Part shown: positions 7,787 through 16,723 of the stretch, piece by piece | Layout of the letters: each line of letters starts with the position of its first letter | How positions within the stretch are numbered: position 1 is the stretch's first letter | NCBI GenBank assembly: GCA_015234115.1 | Contig: JADFWP010000009.1 | Coordinates: 1-64,000 of the forward strand | DNA length: 64,000 nucleotides | Direction: 5' to 3' | Source of the DNA: Magnetococcales bacterium | GTDB taxonomy: Bacteria; Pseudomonadota; Magnetococcia; Magnetococcales; Magnetaquicoccaceae | The notes under the pieces: model-generated | What the model saw: the letters and a program-made list of their open reading frames with translations, nothing else | What the model was told of the DNA's origin: nothing | Database searches by the model: none | Program-made: the position numbers and the translations under genes

Positions 7787-9250
7787 ATGGCCCGCGCCAC
7801 CATCCCTCCCCCCCTGACCCAAGAAACCGCCCCCCTGCACGCCAATCCCCTGCTGCTGCGCGATATTCTGGAAACGATCACCAACAGCATCCGCGAAGGG
7901 GTGATCGTGGTGGATCACCAGATGATCGTCCACAGCGTCAACCCGGCAGCCCTGAACGCCTGCCACTTTGCCATGCCTGCCCAGGGATACTCGCTCCTGA
8001 CCCAGAAAGGGGGGTGCGTGCCGGATATCGCCGCACTGCTGCAACGGGTCATCGCCTTGCGCAAGGCCGAGTTGAACCACCATCTGAGCTGCGCCGGACC
8101 CGGCGAGGAGCACACCGAAGTCCGGGTCAGCGCCACACCGCTGATCGATCATCTGGGTCACTGTCACGGGGCCGTGGTGGTGATCCTGGACCGTTCCAGC
8201 CTCACGCCGCTGCCGGAGTTGCTGCGCAAACGACGCACCTTTCATCGCCTGATCGGCATGAGCGAAAAGATGCAGGAGGTCTATGACCTGATCGAATCCC
8301 TGGCCAACATGGATACCACCACCCTGATCACCGGAGAATCGGGCGTGGGCAAGGAGCTGGTGGCCGAGGCTTTGCACTTCAAGGGGAAACGGAGCAATGG
8401 CCCCATGGTCAAGGTCAACTGCGCGGCCTTGCAGGATAATCTATTGGAAAGCGAACTCTTCGGCCACGTCAAGGGGGCCTTCACCGGCGCGGTGCGGGAT
8501 CGGCCCGGACGGTTCGAAGTGGCGACCGGCGGCACCATCTTTCTCGATGAAATCGGCGACATCAGCCTGTCGATGCAGACCCGGCTGCTGCGGATCCTTC
8601 AGGAAAAAGAACTGGAACGGGTGGGGGATTCACGCACCATCCGGGTGGATGTGCGGGTCGTGGCCGCCACCAACAAGAATCTGGCGGAACAGATCCGGCT
8701 GGGCCGCTTCCGCGAGGATCTCTATTTCCGGCTCAATGTGGTCGAAATCAATGTGCCGCCCTTGCGCCAGAGGATCGAAGACATTCCGCTGCTGGTCAAC
8801 CATTTCATCCAGAAATTCAACCGCAAATACGAAAAAAGCATCGTCGGGGTTCAGGAAGGGGTGATGGAGATGTTTTCCCAGTACCCCTGGCCCGGCAACA
8901 TCCGGGAGTTGGAAAACGCCATCGAACACGCCTTCGTGATCTGTCGTCTCAACACGATCCGCATCAAGCACCTGCCGAAAAATCTGGTGGTGCAGCGCCC
9001 CTGCGCCGATCCGACGGCCATCGAGTTCGAAGCCGAACCGGCAGAGGAAGAGTCCCTCCCGCCACCCTGCCCGATCACCGCCGCCACCACCGCGGCCACC
9101 CCGCCCAACGGATCCGAAAAGGAGTCTCTGCTGCGCGCCCTGGAAGAGGCTCAATGGAAAAAGAAAAAGGCTGCCAGACTCCTGGGCGTGAGTCGCAGCA
9201 CCTTTTATCGCAAACTGGAGAAATTCGGGATCAAGGCAACCGAGGATTGA
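7787..9250 (+). CDS. Sigma-54-dependent transcriptional activator (PAS, AAA+, Fis-type HTH)
   Basis: The protein has 487 residues. A PAS-like sensor occupies about 25-130. The AAA+ domain (about 150-385) has Walker A (GESGVGKE), the sigma-54 contact loop GAFTGA and Walker B (GGTIFLDEIGD) all intact. A C-terminal Fis-type helix-turn-helix (about 450-485) ends the protein. A Pro/Glu/Ala-rich linker joins the last two. It lacks an N-terminal receiver, so it should sense a ligand or redox state directly through the PAS region. I prefer 7787 (preceded by GGAG) to the ATG at 7742, which lies inside a palindrome. Its evident target is the divergent ankyrin-cytochrome operon, which has a -24/-12 promoter and upstream repeats at the right distance. 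A terminator follows. Confidence 0.92.
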   Translation: MARATIPPPLTQETAPLHANPLLLRDILETITNSIREGVIVVDHQMIVHSVNPAALNACHFAMPAQGYSLLTQKGGCVPDIAALLQRVIALRKAELNHHLSCAGPGEEHTEVRVSATPLIDHLGHCHGAVVVILDRSSLTPLPELLRKRRTFHRLIGMSEKMQEVYDLIESLANMDTTTLITGESGVGKELVAEALHFKGKRSNGPMVKVNCAALQDNLLESELFGHVKGAFTGAVRDRPGRFEVATGGTIFLDEIGDISLSMQTRLLRILQEKELERVGDSRTIRVDVRVVAATNKNLAEQIRLGRFREDLYFRLNVVEINVPPLRQRIEDIPLLVNHFIQKFNRKYEKSIVGVQEGVMEMFSQYPWPGNIRELENAIEHAFVICRLNTIRIKHLPKNLVVQRPCADPTAIEFEAEPAEEESLPPPCPITAATTAATPPNGSEKESLLRALEEAQWKKKKAARLLGVSRSTFYRKLEKFGIKATED

Positions 9251-9254
9251 CCAG

Positions 9255-9295
9255 CCGGGGAGGCTCGGGGATGAAAAACAACCCGAGCCTCCCGG
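9255..9295. terminator. Bidirectional terminator between converging genes
   Basis: A near-perfect 14-bp stem (CCGGGGAGGCTCGGG pairing with CCCGAGCCTCCCGG) with a 12-base A-rich loop lies between the stops of the converging sigma-54 activator and clostripain genes. Confidence 0.75.
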
Positions 9296-9310
9296 AAACA
9301 AAGACAGGAT

Positions 9311-12300
9311 CTACAACACGCCCAGGAAGCTCTCCCAGGAGGAAGAGGCCAGGAACGAATGGTTGGTCGCCGTATAGGCCGAATCGACCCGGGTGGAGCC
9401 GTAAGGCAGATAAATCGACAACCCATTGGCCCCGGCAATGGTTCCGCCGACCGCCGATACCGCGTCGTCCAACCGGCTGGAGACATCGGCAGCCGTTCTG
9501 GCCAGGGTGGCATCGCTCACCTGGGTGGCCACACTGTCCATGAAGCCCCCAAGATCACGATAATTGTAGCTCTCTCCATCGCCGCCGAAACTCGCCGAAC
9601 GTGCCGCCGCAGTACGCATCCGGGTCCAGTCGGACGAGGTGCGATCCAGCGCCAGGGCACGGGTCGCAAAGCTCTCCAGGGCATTGTTCAGATCCCCGAG
9701 ACGGTTGGATTGCACCGCCGACAGGGTGGCATCCTCTTCGCCCGCATACTCCTGGGCATACGAACTGACAATCCGGCTGCCGACATCGGTTGCCGACAGG
9801 TTGGGATTGTTGGCCAGATCCTGCAACCAGTTGTCGTAGGCCCAGCCCGTGCCCGGAATCAACTCCTCGGAAAAGACCGTGACATCGGTCAGGTTACGCA
9901 GATCCCAGGCCTGTTCCACCATGCCCATCAGACAGGCATCGAAACCGATGAGATCGAAATGATCCACATTGGAATTGTCGATGGCCGAGCGAATCTCGTT
10001 GGAAGTGAGATTGTCACCGTTGTTGGAATCGTCCCAGCTCACCCCGTCGAGACCACCACCATGATCCCAGATGATCAGGGCATAGTGTTCGGCAGGGTTG
10101 TTGGTGGCCGCCCAGTTGATGAAGTTGGTCAGCGTGGCGGCACTGCCCATGTTGGCCTCGCCAAGCGAGGTGAACCGGGAAAACGAGGAGACCGTTTCCG
10201 TATCGGAATCGTGGCTGATGGTCCCCTGTCGGGTATCGGTCCAGTTGCCGTTGCTGCGATCATGACCCGGTGTGCGGTCCAGAATCGAGACCAGATTGAC
10301 CGAGGCGGGCAGAGTGACCGACTCCATTTCGTTCAGATCGCCGAGGGCGTACTCCTCCAGATTGTTGTCTCCATCGATATAGGTCATGATGGTCCAGGTA
10401 TTGGCGTGCGTCACCGTGCTGGTGACAAACGAAACCGCTGCGCTTTGCTGGAAATCATTGCCTGCCAGATCCTTCACCGCACCGGTATCGATGGACAGCG
10501 TGTAGGTGGTATCGTTGGTCAGATCGTTGGTGGGATTGACCGTGAGCGTTTCGCCGGCAATGGTGACCTGATCGCTGGTGACCGGAATGGTGAGCGTCTG
10601 ACCGCCCCCCTGGAGCACGATATTGCCCGTCCCGGCCCGCACCATCTCGTTGAAGGTGAGGGTCAGATTGGAAGCCGGATTGAGGGTGGCAGGCGGGGCG
10701 TTGACCATGGCCGGACCCGAGGTATCGGGTGGACCGGGGGTGACGGTCACCCGATAGGAACCGGTCTCCGAGCCGTAACCTCCGGCGGCGATGTAGTAGT
10801 TGCCGGTCGCCGGGGCCGTGAAGCTGATCGATGAATTGGTCGTTCCATCCGCGTCATCGTTCGAGGTGTCCGGGATGACCAGACCCGTGCTGTCGTAAAG
10901 ACCTTGCAGGAACGGATCGCTCAAAGTGCCATGATTGCCATTGCTGCCCAACTCCTGGATCTGATAGGTGCGGCCTGCGGTCAGGGAGACCTGGATCCAG
11001 TCCACATCGGAGGCGGTATCGATCTGGCCGCGATACTCGAATTCCATGGAAGCGGTGGTGTTGATATTGTCGGCCACCTCCGTGCTGACGCTGTTGTTGA
11101 TCGTCAGATTGTAGGTGCCCGTGCCATCGGCATAACCGCCCACAGCCAGATAATAGGTTCCCGTGGTGGTGGGACGGAAGGTGGTCGCCGAATCGGTGGA
11201 GCCATTGGCGTCGTCGTTGCCTGTACCCGGCAACAGCGTACCGGTCGCATCGTAGACCCCCACGAAATTGGGATCGTTCAGGGTGCCCAGATGGCTGCTG
11301 GCACCGCGCAGATTGATTTCGTAGTTCTGACCGGCGGTGAGGGAGACCCGATACCAGTCCCGTTCAAAAGCGGAATCGACCTGGCCATCGACGCCCGTGG
11401 TGCCGATGTCGATGGTGCCGGTGGTGGTGATGGAATCATCGATGGCGTCCGCGCTGTTGATGCGGGTGGTCAGGCTGAGTTGATAGTCGCCGGTATCGGT
11501 GCTCTGCGCCCCGGCGGCCAGGTAATAGGTGCCGGTGGTGGTCGGGGTGAATTGCACCCGCGAACCGGAACCCAAAGCGTAGTTGTCGTTGCTGGTCCCG
11601 CTGATCAGTCGCCCGCTGGCATTGTAGATCCCCCGGAAATAGGGATCGGGCAGCGGCGAGGTGCTGGAGGAGTCGCCGGTCTCCTCCACGATATAGGTCT
11701 GACCTGCGGTCAGCGAGACGCGGAACCAGTCCACATCCCGCGCCGTATTGATCCGCCCGTTGACCCGGCCATCCACGGCCAGGGTGGCCGTGGTGCTCAC
11801 GGTACTGGCCACATCACTGGCCTGGGTGTCGCTCACCCGCAGTTGGTAGCTCCCGGTCAGGGTGCCGTAGGCGCCTGCCACGAAATAGTAGTTGCCCGAT
11901 GTTCTGGGGGTGAAGACCGTATGAGATTCGGAGGTGCTGTTGTAATCATCGTTGCTGGTGTTGCGGACCAATTGGCCACGGCTGTTGTGAATGCCGTAGA
12001 AATAGGGGTCGGTCAAGGTGCCATGGCTGGAGGGTTCGCCTTGCAGATCGATGGTATAGGTATGGCCTGCGACCAGAGCGGCCCGGAACCAGTCCCGGTC
12101 GTTGGCCGACTCGATACTGCCGCTGGTCGAGCCATTCAGGACCGCCACCCCGGTGGTGGCCACAGTGGCGGTGAAATCATCCGCCGAAGAGGCCGAGACC
12201 GTATACGCCCCGGTGCCATTCGCGTCATCCCGGACCTGGAGATAATAGGTGCCGGACTCCGTGGGAGTATAAGAGATGCGGGAATTGAGCGAACCGCCGG

Positions 12301-14314
12301 CATCGTTGTTGCTTGCCAGCACACTCCCGCTGCTGCTCAGGAGGGAGAGATACGGATCGTCGAGTCCATCGACCGAAGCGGCGGTGGCGCGGAATTGATA
12401 GGCCGTGCCTGCGGTCAAACGCACGGCAAAGCGATCCCGGTCTGCGGCCTGTTCGATCCGACCCACGGTGCCGCTGCCATTGACCAGCACCTCCCCGGTC
12501 GTGGCGGCCGTATTGGGAAAGTCGTCCCCGGTCATGGCCGAAACCGTATAAGCCCCGGTTCCCTCATCATAATCCTTGACACCCAGATAGAAGGTGCCGG
12601 TGGTCTCGGGAGTGAAGACGATCAGGGAGTTCCGTCCGGTGCCGCCATCGTCGTTGGAAAGAATGGTGGTACCGGCAGCGTCGTAGAGGGTCAGGTAGGG
12701 ATCTTCCAGAGCGTCGGTCTCTGCGGAGGTGGCCCGCAACTGATAGGTGACGCCCGCAGTCAGAGCAACGGAGAACAGATCGCTGTCCCAGGCGGTTTCG
12801 ATCACGCCAGAGGTGCCGGCCTCGCTTTCGACGCTCACGACGCCGGTGGTGGCGATCGTGCCGTCAAAATCGTCCTCCTCGCCACCGGTGCTGACTGCGG
12901 TATTGGCCGTGGCGCTCAACTGATAGCGGCCCGTGCCGAAGCCGTAATCCCGGACGCCGAGATAATAGGTGCCCGAGGCGATCGGGGTGACGCTCATCAG
13001 GGAGTTGCCCTCTCCCCCGCCATCGTCGTTGTCGCTGATCCAGACGCCCTGGCCATCGAACAAGGAGAGATAGGGGTCGGTCAGGCCGCCCGAGTCGCTG
13101 CGTTCCAGTTGCAGACTGTAGGTGGTGCCTCCGGTCAGGGTGATCGCGAACCAGTCCTGATCGCCTCCGCGCTCGATGGTTCCCGCTGTGACGGTACCGT
13201 CGGTGGCAACCTGTCCGGTGGTGCTGGAACTGGCCGTGTAATCATCGGCGGTGGTGGCCGAAACCGTGTAGGAACCCCGATCCGTGCTCGTATTCCCGCG
13301 CACCCCCAGATAATAGGTGCCCGTGACGGTCGGCGTGTAACGAATCAAGGCATTGGTATCGCCGCCGCCATCGTTGTTGGAGACAATGGCCGCGCCGGCG
13401 CGCCCATAAAGGGTCAGGAAAGGATCGGCCAGGCCATTGTTGGCATCGTGTTCGGCCCGCAACTGATAGGCGACTCCGGCAGTCAGCCGCACGGCAAACC
13501 AGTCCCGGTCCCCGCCGCGCTCGATATTGCCGGAAGTGGCCTCCGGGGCATTGACCGCCACCCGTCCTGCCGTGGTCGCTGTGGCCGTGTAATCGTCGGG
13601 CACCGCAGCCGCGATCGTATAGCGTCCCAGGCCCGATCCATAGTCCCGGACCGCCAGATAATAGGTGCCAGCGGCAGTCGGGGTGTAGCTGATCAGGGAG
13701 TTGTAATGCCCACCCCCGTCATCATCCGAAGTGACGGCATTTCCGCTGCTGTCGAGCAGGGTCAGGTAGGGGTCCGCCAAACCGGCGCTGTTGTTGGTGC
13801 GGGTGGCGCGGAACTGATAGGAGGTGCGCGCCGAAAGCGTGACCGCGAACCAGTCCTGATCCCCAACCGTCTGGATGCTGCCCGTGATGGCGGCACCGCC
13901 GACTGCGACCCGTCCCAGGGTGGCGGTAGTGGCCGCAAAATCATCCGTGGCCGAACTGACGGACATTGAGGTAGCGGAAACGGTGTAATTGCCGGTTCCC
14001 GTGTCATAGTGGCGCACAGCCATGTAATAATCACCCGCCGCCAGCGGGGTATAGGCGATGAGGGAATTGCGCTCTCCGCCGCCGTCATCGTTGGAGACGA
14101 TCCAGTGCCCCTGGCTGTCGTAGAAATCCAGATAGGGATCGGTCAAACCGTCGGTGAGACCACGGGTGGCACGGAGTTGGTAGAGCGTGCCTGCGTTCAG
14201 GGTGACCGCAAACCAATCACTGTCGTTGGCGACCTCAATAATACCGGTTGATTCGGTGCCATCGACGATGACACGACCTGTCGTGGCCAGAGAGTCGGAA
14301 TAATCGTCAGCCAT
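9311..14314 (-). CDS. Giant clostripain-family (C11) cysteine protease with ten PPC-like repeats
   Basis: The protein has 1,667 residues. From about residue 3 to 1190 there are ten tandem repeats of 105-120 residues, each with a D-x-D-W-F-x-V-x-L core and a G-x-Y-Y-L-x-V motif, like bacterial pre-peptidase C-terminal (PPC) domains. A Big_5/SwmB-like Ig domain follows (about 1200-1290). The C-terminal C11 peptidase has His near 1417 (WDHGGG) and Cys near 1460 (DACLMGM), the clan CD dyad, so it should cleave after Arg. There is no signal peptide; export by a type I or other Sec-independent system, or cytoplasmic action, must be assumed. The start at 14314 follows GGGAG; an earlier frame start has no support. 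PPC domains normally sit C-terminal to proteases and are removed, so an N-terminal tandem array is unusual. Confidence 0.88.
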   Translation of the reverse strand: MADDYSDSLATTGRVIVDGTESTGIIEVANDSDWFAVTLNAGTLYQLRATRGLTDGLTDPYLDFYDSQGHWIVSNDDGGGERNSLIAYTPLAAGDYYMAVRHYDTGTGNYTVSATSMSVSSATDDFAATTATLGRVAVGGAAITGSIQTVGDQDWFAVTLSARTSYQFRATRTNNSAGLADPYLTLLDSSGNAVTSDDDGGGHYNSLISYTPTAAGTYYLAVRDYGSGLGRYTIAAAVPDDYTATATTAGRVAVNAPEATSGNIERGGDRDWFAVRLTAGVAYQLRAEHDANNGLADPFLTLYGRAGAAIVSNNDGGGDTNALIRYTPTVTGTYYLGVRGNTSTDRGSYTVSATTADDYTASSSTTGQVATDGTVTAGTIERGGDQDWFAITLTGGTTYSLQLERSDSGGLTDPYLSLFDGQGVWISDNDDGGGEGNSLMSVTPIASGTYYLGVRDYGFGTGRYQLSATANTAVSTGGEEDDFDGTIATTGVVSVESEAGTSGVIETAWDSDLFSVALTAGVTYQLRATSAETDALEDPYLTLYDAAGTTILSNDDGGTGRNSLIVFTPETTGTFYLGVKDYDEGTGAYTVSAMTGDDFPNTAATTGEVLVNGSGTVGRIEQAADRDRFAVRLTAGTAYQFRATAASVDGLDDPYLSLLSSSGSVLASNNDAGGSLNSRISYTPTESGTYYLQVRDDANGTGAYTVSASSADDFTATVATTGVAVLNGSTSGSIESANDRDWFRAALVAGHTYTIDLQGEPSSHGTLTDPYFYGIHNSRGQLVRNTSNDDYNSTSESHTVFTPRTSGNYYFVAGAYGTLTGSYQLRVSDTQASDVASTVSTTATLAVDGRVNGRINTARDVDWFRVSLTAGQTYIVEETGDSSSTSPLPDPYFRGIYNASGRLISGTSNDNYALGSGSRVQFTPTTTGTYYLAAGAQSTDTGDYQLSLTTRINSADAIDDSITTTGTIDIGTTGVDGQVDSAFERDWYRVSLTAGQNYEINLRGASSHLGTLNDPNFVGVYDATGTLLPGTGNDDANGSTDSATTFRPTTTGTYYLAVGGYADGTGTYNLTINNSVSTEVADNINTTASMEFEYRGQIDTASDVDWIQVSLTAGRTYQIQELGSNGNHGTLSDPFLQGLYDSTGLVIPDTSNDDADGTTNSSISFTAPATGNYYIAAGGYGSETGSYRVTVTPGPPDTSGPAMVNAPPATLNPASNLTLTFNEMVRAGTGNIVLQGGGQTLTIPVTSDQVTIAGETLTVNPTNDLTNDTTYTLSIDTGAVKDLAGNDFQQSAAVSFVTSTVTHANTWTIMTYIDGDNNLEEYALGDLNEMESVTLPASVNLVSILDRTPGHDRSNGNWTDTRQGTISHDSDTETVSSFSRFTSLGEANMGSAATLTNFINWAATNNPAEHYALIIWDHGGGLDGVSWDDSNNGDNLTSNEIRSAIDNSNVDHFDLIGFDACLMGMVEQAWDLRNLTDVTVFSEELIPGTGWAYDNWLQDLANNPNLSATDVGSRIVSSYAQEYAGEEDATLSAVQSNRLGDLNNALESFATRALALDRTSSDWTRMRTAAARSASFGGDGESYNYRDLGGFMDSVATQVSDATLARTAADVSSRLDDAVSAVGGTIAGANGLSIYLPYGSTRVDSAYTATNHSFLASSSWESFLGVL

Positions 14315-14384
14315 TTTTTTCTCCCATTGCCTGAAAATTTGGATCGGCCCATGATTCGCGCGCCCTTTCGGTAACTTTGATATC

Positions 14385-14415
14385 TTTATACCGTTGCCGA
14401 CAAAGAGCAAGTCAA
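14385..14415 (-). promoter_or_regulatory. Possible sigma-70-type promoter of the clostripain gene
   Basis: On the minus strand TTGACT (14415-14410) and TATAAA (14390-14385) are separated by 19 bases, slightly long for the class. The -10 lies about 70 bases before the gene start. Confidence 0.4.
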
Positions 14416-14484
14416 TTTTTGTAGGGAAAGACCCAAATCCTCTTGCAAGAACAACCACTCACTGGAATCCCGCGCCGGCTGGGA

Positions 14485-15894
14485 TCAATCCACCCCTCTT
14501 CCGGTCCAAAGCTCCACCCGCGTGGCGAATCCCCCTTCCGGCGGATAGAAAAACCGGATCACCCCGTCATGCTCCCGGATCACCGACGAGGCAATCGACA
14601 AGCCCAACCCGACCCCGCCCAGGCCAACCCCGTCCGCCTCCGCCCCTCCCATGGATTCCAGACGCAGGAACGGCTTGAAGACATTCTCCCATTCGCGCTC
14701 CGGAATGCCTGGCCCGGAATCGCGAATGGTGATGAGCAACCGCTCGGCTTCCCGTTGCAACGAAACCTGGGCCGCGCCCCCGAACTTGACCGCATTGTGA
14801 ATCAGATTGGTCAGGGCGCGCTTCATGGCCAAAGGACGACAGGAAAACAGATGCCTGGCGCTCTCGTCGCAGGTGGCGAACAGTCCGGCATCGGTCAGAT
14901 CGGCACAGATCGACGAGAGCAGACCGCTCAGGTTGACCTGTTGTTTGGGTTCCGGACTGTTGGCCTCCCGCGCCATGGTGAGCGTGACGGCAAGCATCGC
15001 CTCCATCTCGTCCAGAGTTGCGACCATGCGGCCACGGGTCGCTTCGTCCCCGACGAATTCGGCCATGAGTTTCAGTCGGGTCAACGGGGTGCGCAGATCG
15101 TGGGAAATGGCCGCGATCATCCGCAACCGCTCCTCGACAAACTCCCGGATCCGCCGGTTCATCCGATTGAAGGCCCGCGCCACGGTGATCAACTCCATGG
15201 CGCCCTCCTCGGGCAGAGGCGGTGCATGCAGATCCTGACCAAACCGGTCCGCAGCCTGCACAATGCGCGCAAACGGTCGCGTCAGATGACGGGCGATCCC
15301 CAGGGCAAACAGAAAAATCGCTCCGGTCATCAACACCACCGAAATGGTGGCATGACGGAACAGCGGCACATGGTTGTCCGCAGGCAGACTGCTCATCCAC
15401 ACCCGCTGCCCACCGGGCAAGGCCACCCGGGCATGAATCTCCTCATCCAGCACGGTGTCGTGCATCATCCGGATGATGGCCACCTCCATGGCAAACAGCA
15501 GCCGATGGGCGCTGCCGTGGGCATGATTCCAATCCGGCGGGCGGATCTCCACCGCAACCACCCGCACCTCCGGCAACGCGATCCGCTGCTCCAGCCGTTG
15601 GCGCAACCCCTCATCGGAACCCATTCCCGGCCACTCCGACCCGGCGGCGGTGGAATCGCTGATATGATAGTACATTCCTCCATGATTGAGCGTCTTTAAA
15701 AGCGTCTGATGATGCGCGACCGGCACCTCCATCATCAGATGGATCACCGCGGCCATCCGCTCCAGCACCTGGGATTCGCTCTTCAACACCGATCCTTCCA
15801 GCTTCTCGCTGGAAAAAATCAAGATGCTCAGGATATGCGAAAAGGTCAGCCCGATCAGCAACGTCAGGATCACCCGGATCGACAGGGTATTCAT
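14485..15894 (-). CDS. Heavy-metal-type sensor histidine kinase (EnvZ/CusS-like)
   Basis: The protein has 469 residues: TM1 about 7-27, a periplasmic sensor domain 28-180 rich in His and Met, TM2 about 183-203, HAMP 203-255, HisKA with His265 (ISHDLRTPL) and a HATPase domain with N box NLIHNAVKFG, DSGPGIP and GLGLSIASSV. The periplasmic His/Met content suits Cu(I)/Ag(I) or other soft-metal sensing, which is inference. It overlaps the response regulator by 4 bp (ATGA). Facing it across the regulator is a metal-efflux operon with a CusR-like operator, so it probably senses excess metal in the periplasm and switches on that pump. Confidence 0.9.
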   Translation of the reverse strand: MNTLSIRVILTLLIGLTFSHILSILIFSSEKLEGSVLKSESQVLERMAAVIHLMMEVPVAHHQTLLKTLNHGGMYYHISDSTAAGSEWPGMGSDEGLRQRLEQRIALPEVRVVAVEIRPPDWNHAHGSAHRLLFAMEVAIIRMMHDTVLDEEIHARVALPGGQRVWMSSLPADNHVPLFRHATISVVLMTGAIFLFALGIARHLTRPFARIVQAADRFGQDLHAPPLPEEGAMELITVARAFNRMNRRIREFVEERLRMIAAISHDLRTPLTRLKLMAEFVGDEATRGRMVATLDEMEAMLAVTLTMAREANSPEPKQQVNLSGLLSSICADLTDAGLFATCDESARHLFSCRPLAMKRALTNLIHNAVKFGGAAQVSLQREAERLLITIRDSGPGIPEREWENVFKPFLRLESMGGAEADGVGLGGVGLGLSIASSVIREHDGVIRFFYPPEGGFATRVELWTGRGVD

Positions 15895-16616
15895 CGCCCT
15901 TCGACCTCGGGGGTGAACATGTACCCTCCGCCCCAGACGGTCTTGATCAGACGCGGCTCTTTGGAATCCGGCTCGATCTTGCGGCGCAGGCGCATCACCT
16001 GGGTATCGACGCTGCGGTCATAAAGCTCCGCTGCACGGCCATGGAGCAGATCCAGCAACCGCTCGCGGCTCAACACCTCCCTGGGATGATGAATGAAGGC
16101 CAGCAACAGATCGAATTCGCCGCCGCTCAACGGTTCCACCACCCCGTCGGCATCCACCAACTCCCGCCGGGCCACATGCAACGTCCATCCGGCAAACCGG
16201 AACACCCCCGACCGCGCCACAGGAGCAGGTTCGGCATCGCCTCCCCGACCCGCGCGTCTCAGCACCGCCTTGATCCTGGCCAGAAGTTCACGCGGATCAA
16301 AAGGTTTGGTGATGTAGTCATCCGCCCCCATCTCCAATCCGACCACCCGATCCACCGGTTCCCCCATGGCGGTCAGCATGATGACCGGAAGTCGGGAGGT
16401 CTCCCGGATTTTGCGGCACAAAGTCAGACCATCCTCGCCAGGCAGCATCAGATCCAGAATCACCAGATCGATCGTCTCGCGTTCCAGGGCAGCCCGCATC
16501 GCCCGCCCCTCTCCGACCCCCACGGCGTAAACCCCGTGTTCGTTCAGATACCGTACCACCAACTCCCGGATCTCCCGGTTGTCCTCCACCACGAGGATGC
16601 GTGTCTGATTTTCCAT
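15891..16616 (-). CDS. OmpR/CusR-type response regulator
   Basis: The protein has 241 residues. The receiver is intact: Glu11-Asp12, the phosphoacceptor Asp55 in VILDLMLPG, and Lys in YITKPF. The winged-helix domain (about 140-235) carries RLRRKIEPD and the terminal TVWGGGYMF signature (usual form TVRGxGYxF). It is the first gene of a two-gene operon with the kinase and is divergent from the efflux genes. The 107-bp gap between them contains TGACAATCCTGTCA, close to the E. coli CusR box, which is the obvious binding site for this protein and implies both self-regulation and pump induction. Confidence 0.92.
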   Translation of the reverse strand: MENQTRILVVEDNREIRELVVRYLNEHGVYAVGVGEGRAMRAALERETIDLVILDLMLPGEDGLTLCRKIRETSRLPVIMLTAMGEPVDRVVGLEMGADDYITKPFDPRELLARIKAVLRRAGRGGDAEPAPVARSGVFRFAGWTLHVARRELVDADGVVEPLSGGEFDLLLAFIHHPREVLSRERLLDLLHGRAAELYDRSVDTQVMRLRRKIEPDSKEPRLIKTVWGGGYMFTPEVEGR

Positions 16617-16632
16617 AACCTGCCATACTTTT

Positions 16633-16648
16633 GTGACAATCCTGTCAT
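16633..16648. promoter_or_regulatory. CusR-box-like operator between the two-component and efflux genes
   Basis: GTGACAATCCTGTCAT contains an inverted repeat TGACA-N4-TGTCA. The known CusR/PcoR copper box is TGACAA-N2-TTGTCA, so only one base of the core differs. It lies 17-32 bases before the regulator gene and about 80 before the first adaptor gene, ideal for a shared operator. Confidence 0.7.
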
Positions 16649-16723
16649 GAAGCTGTGATCATGACGCGGTATTCTATCCATTGGGTCGTGATTGATTCTG
16701 GATCAAAGGCAAGGAACAAGGCA

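Noticed and set aside
10904-13969. A 1,021-codon plus-strand frame opposite the PPC repeats
   Set aside because: Its apparent repeats mirror the repeats of the protease on the other strand. No recognised domain.
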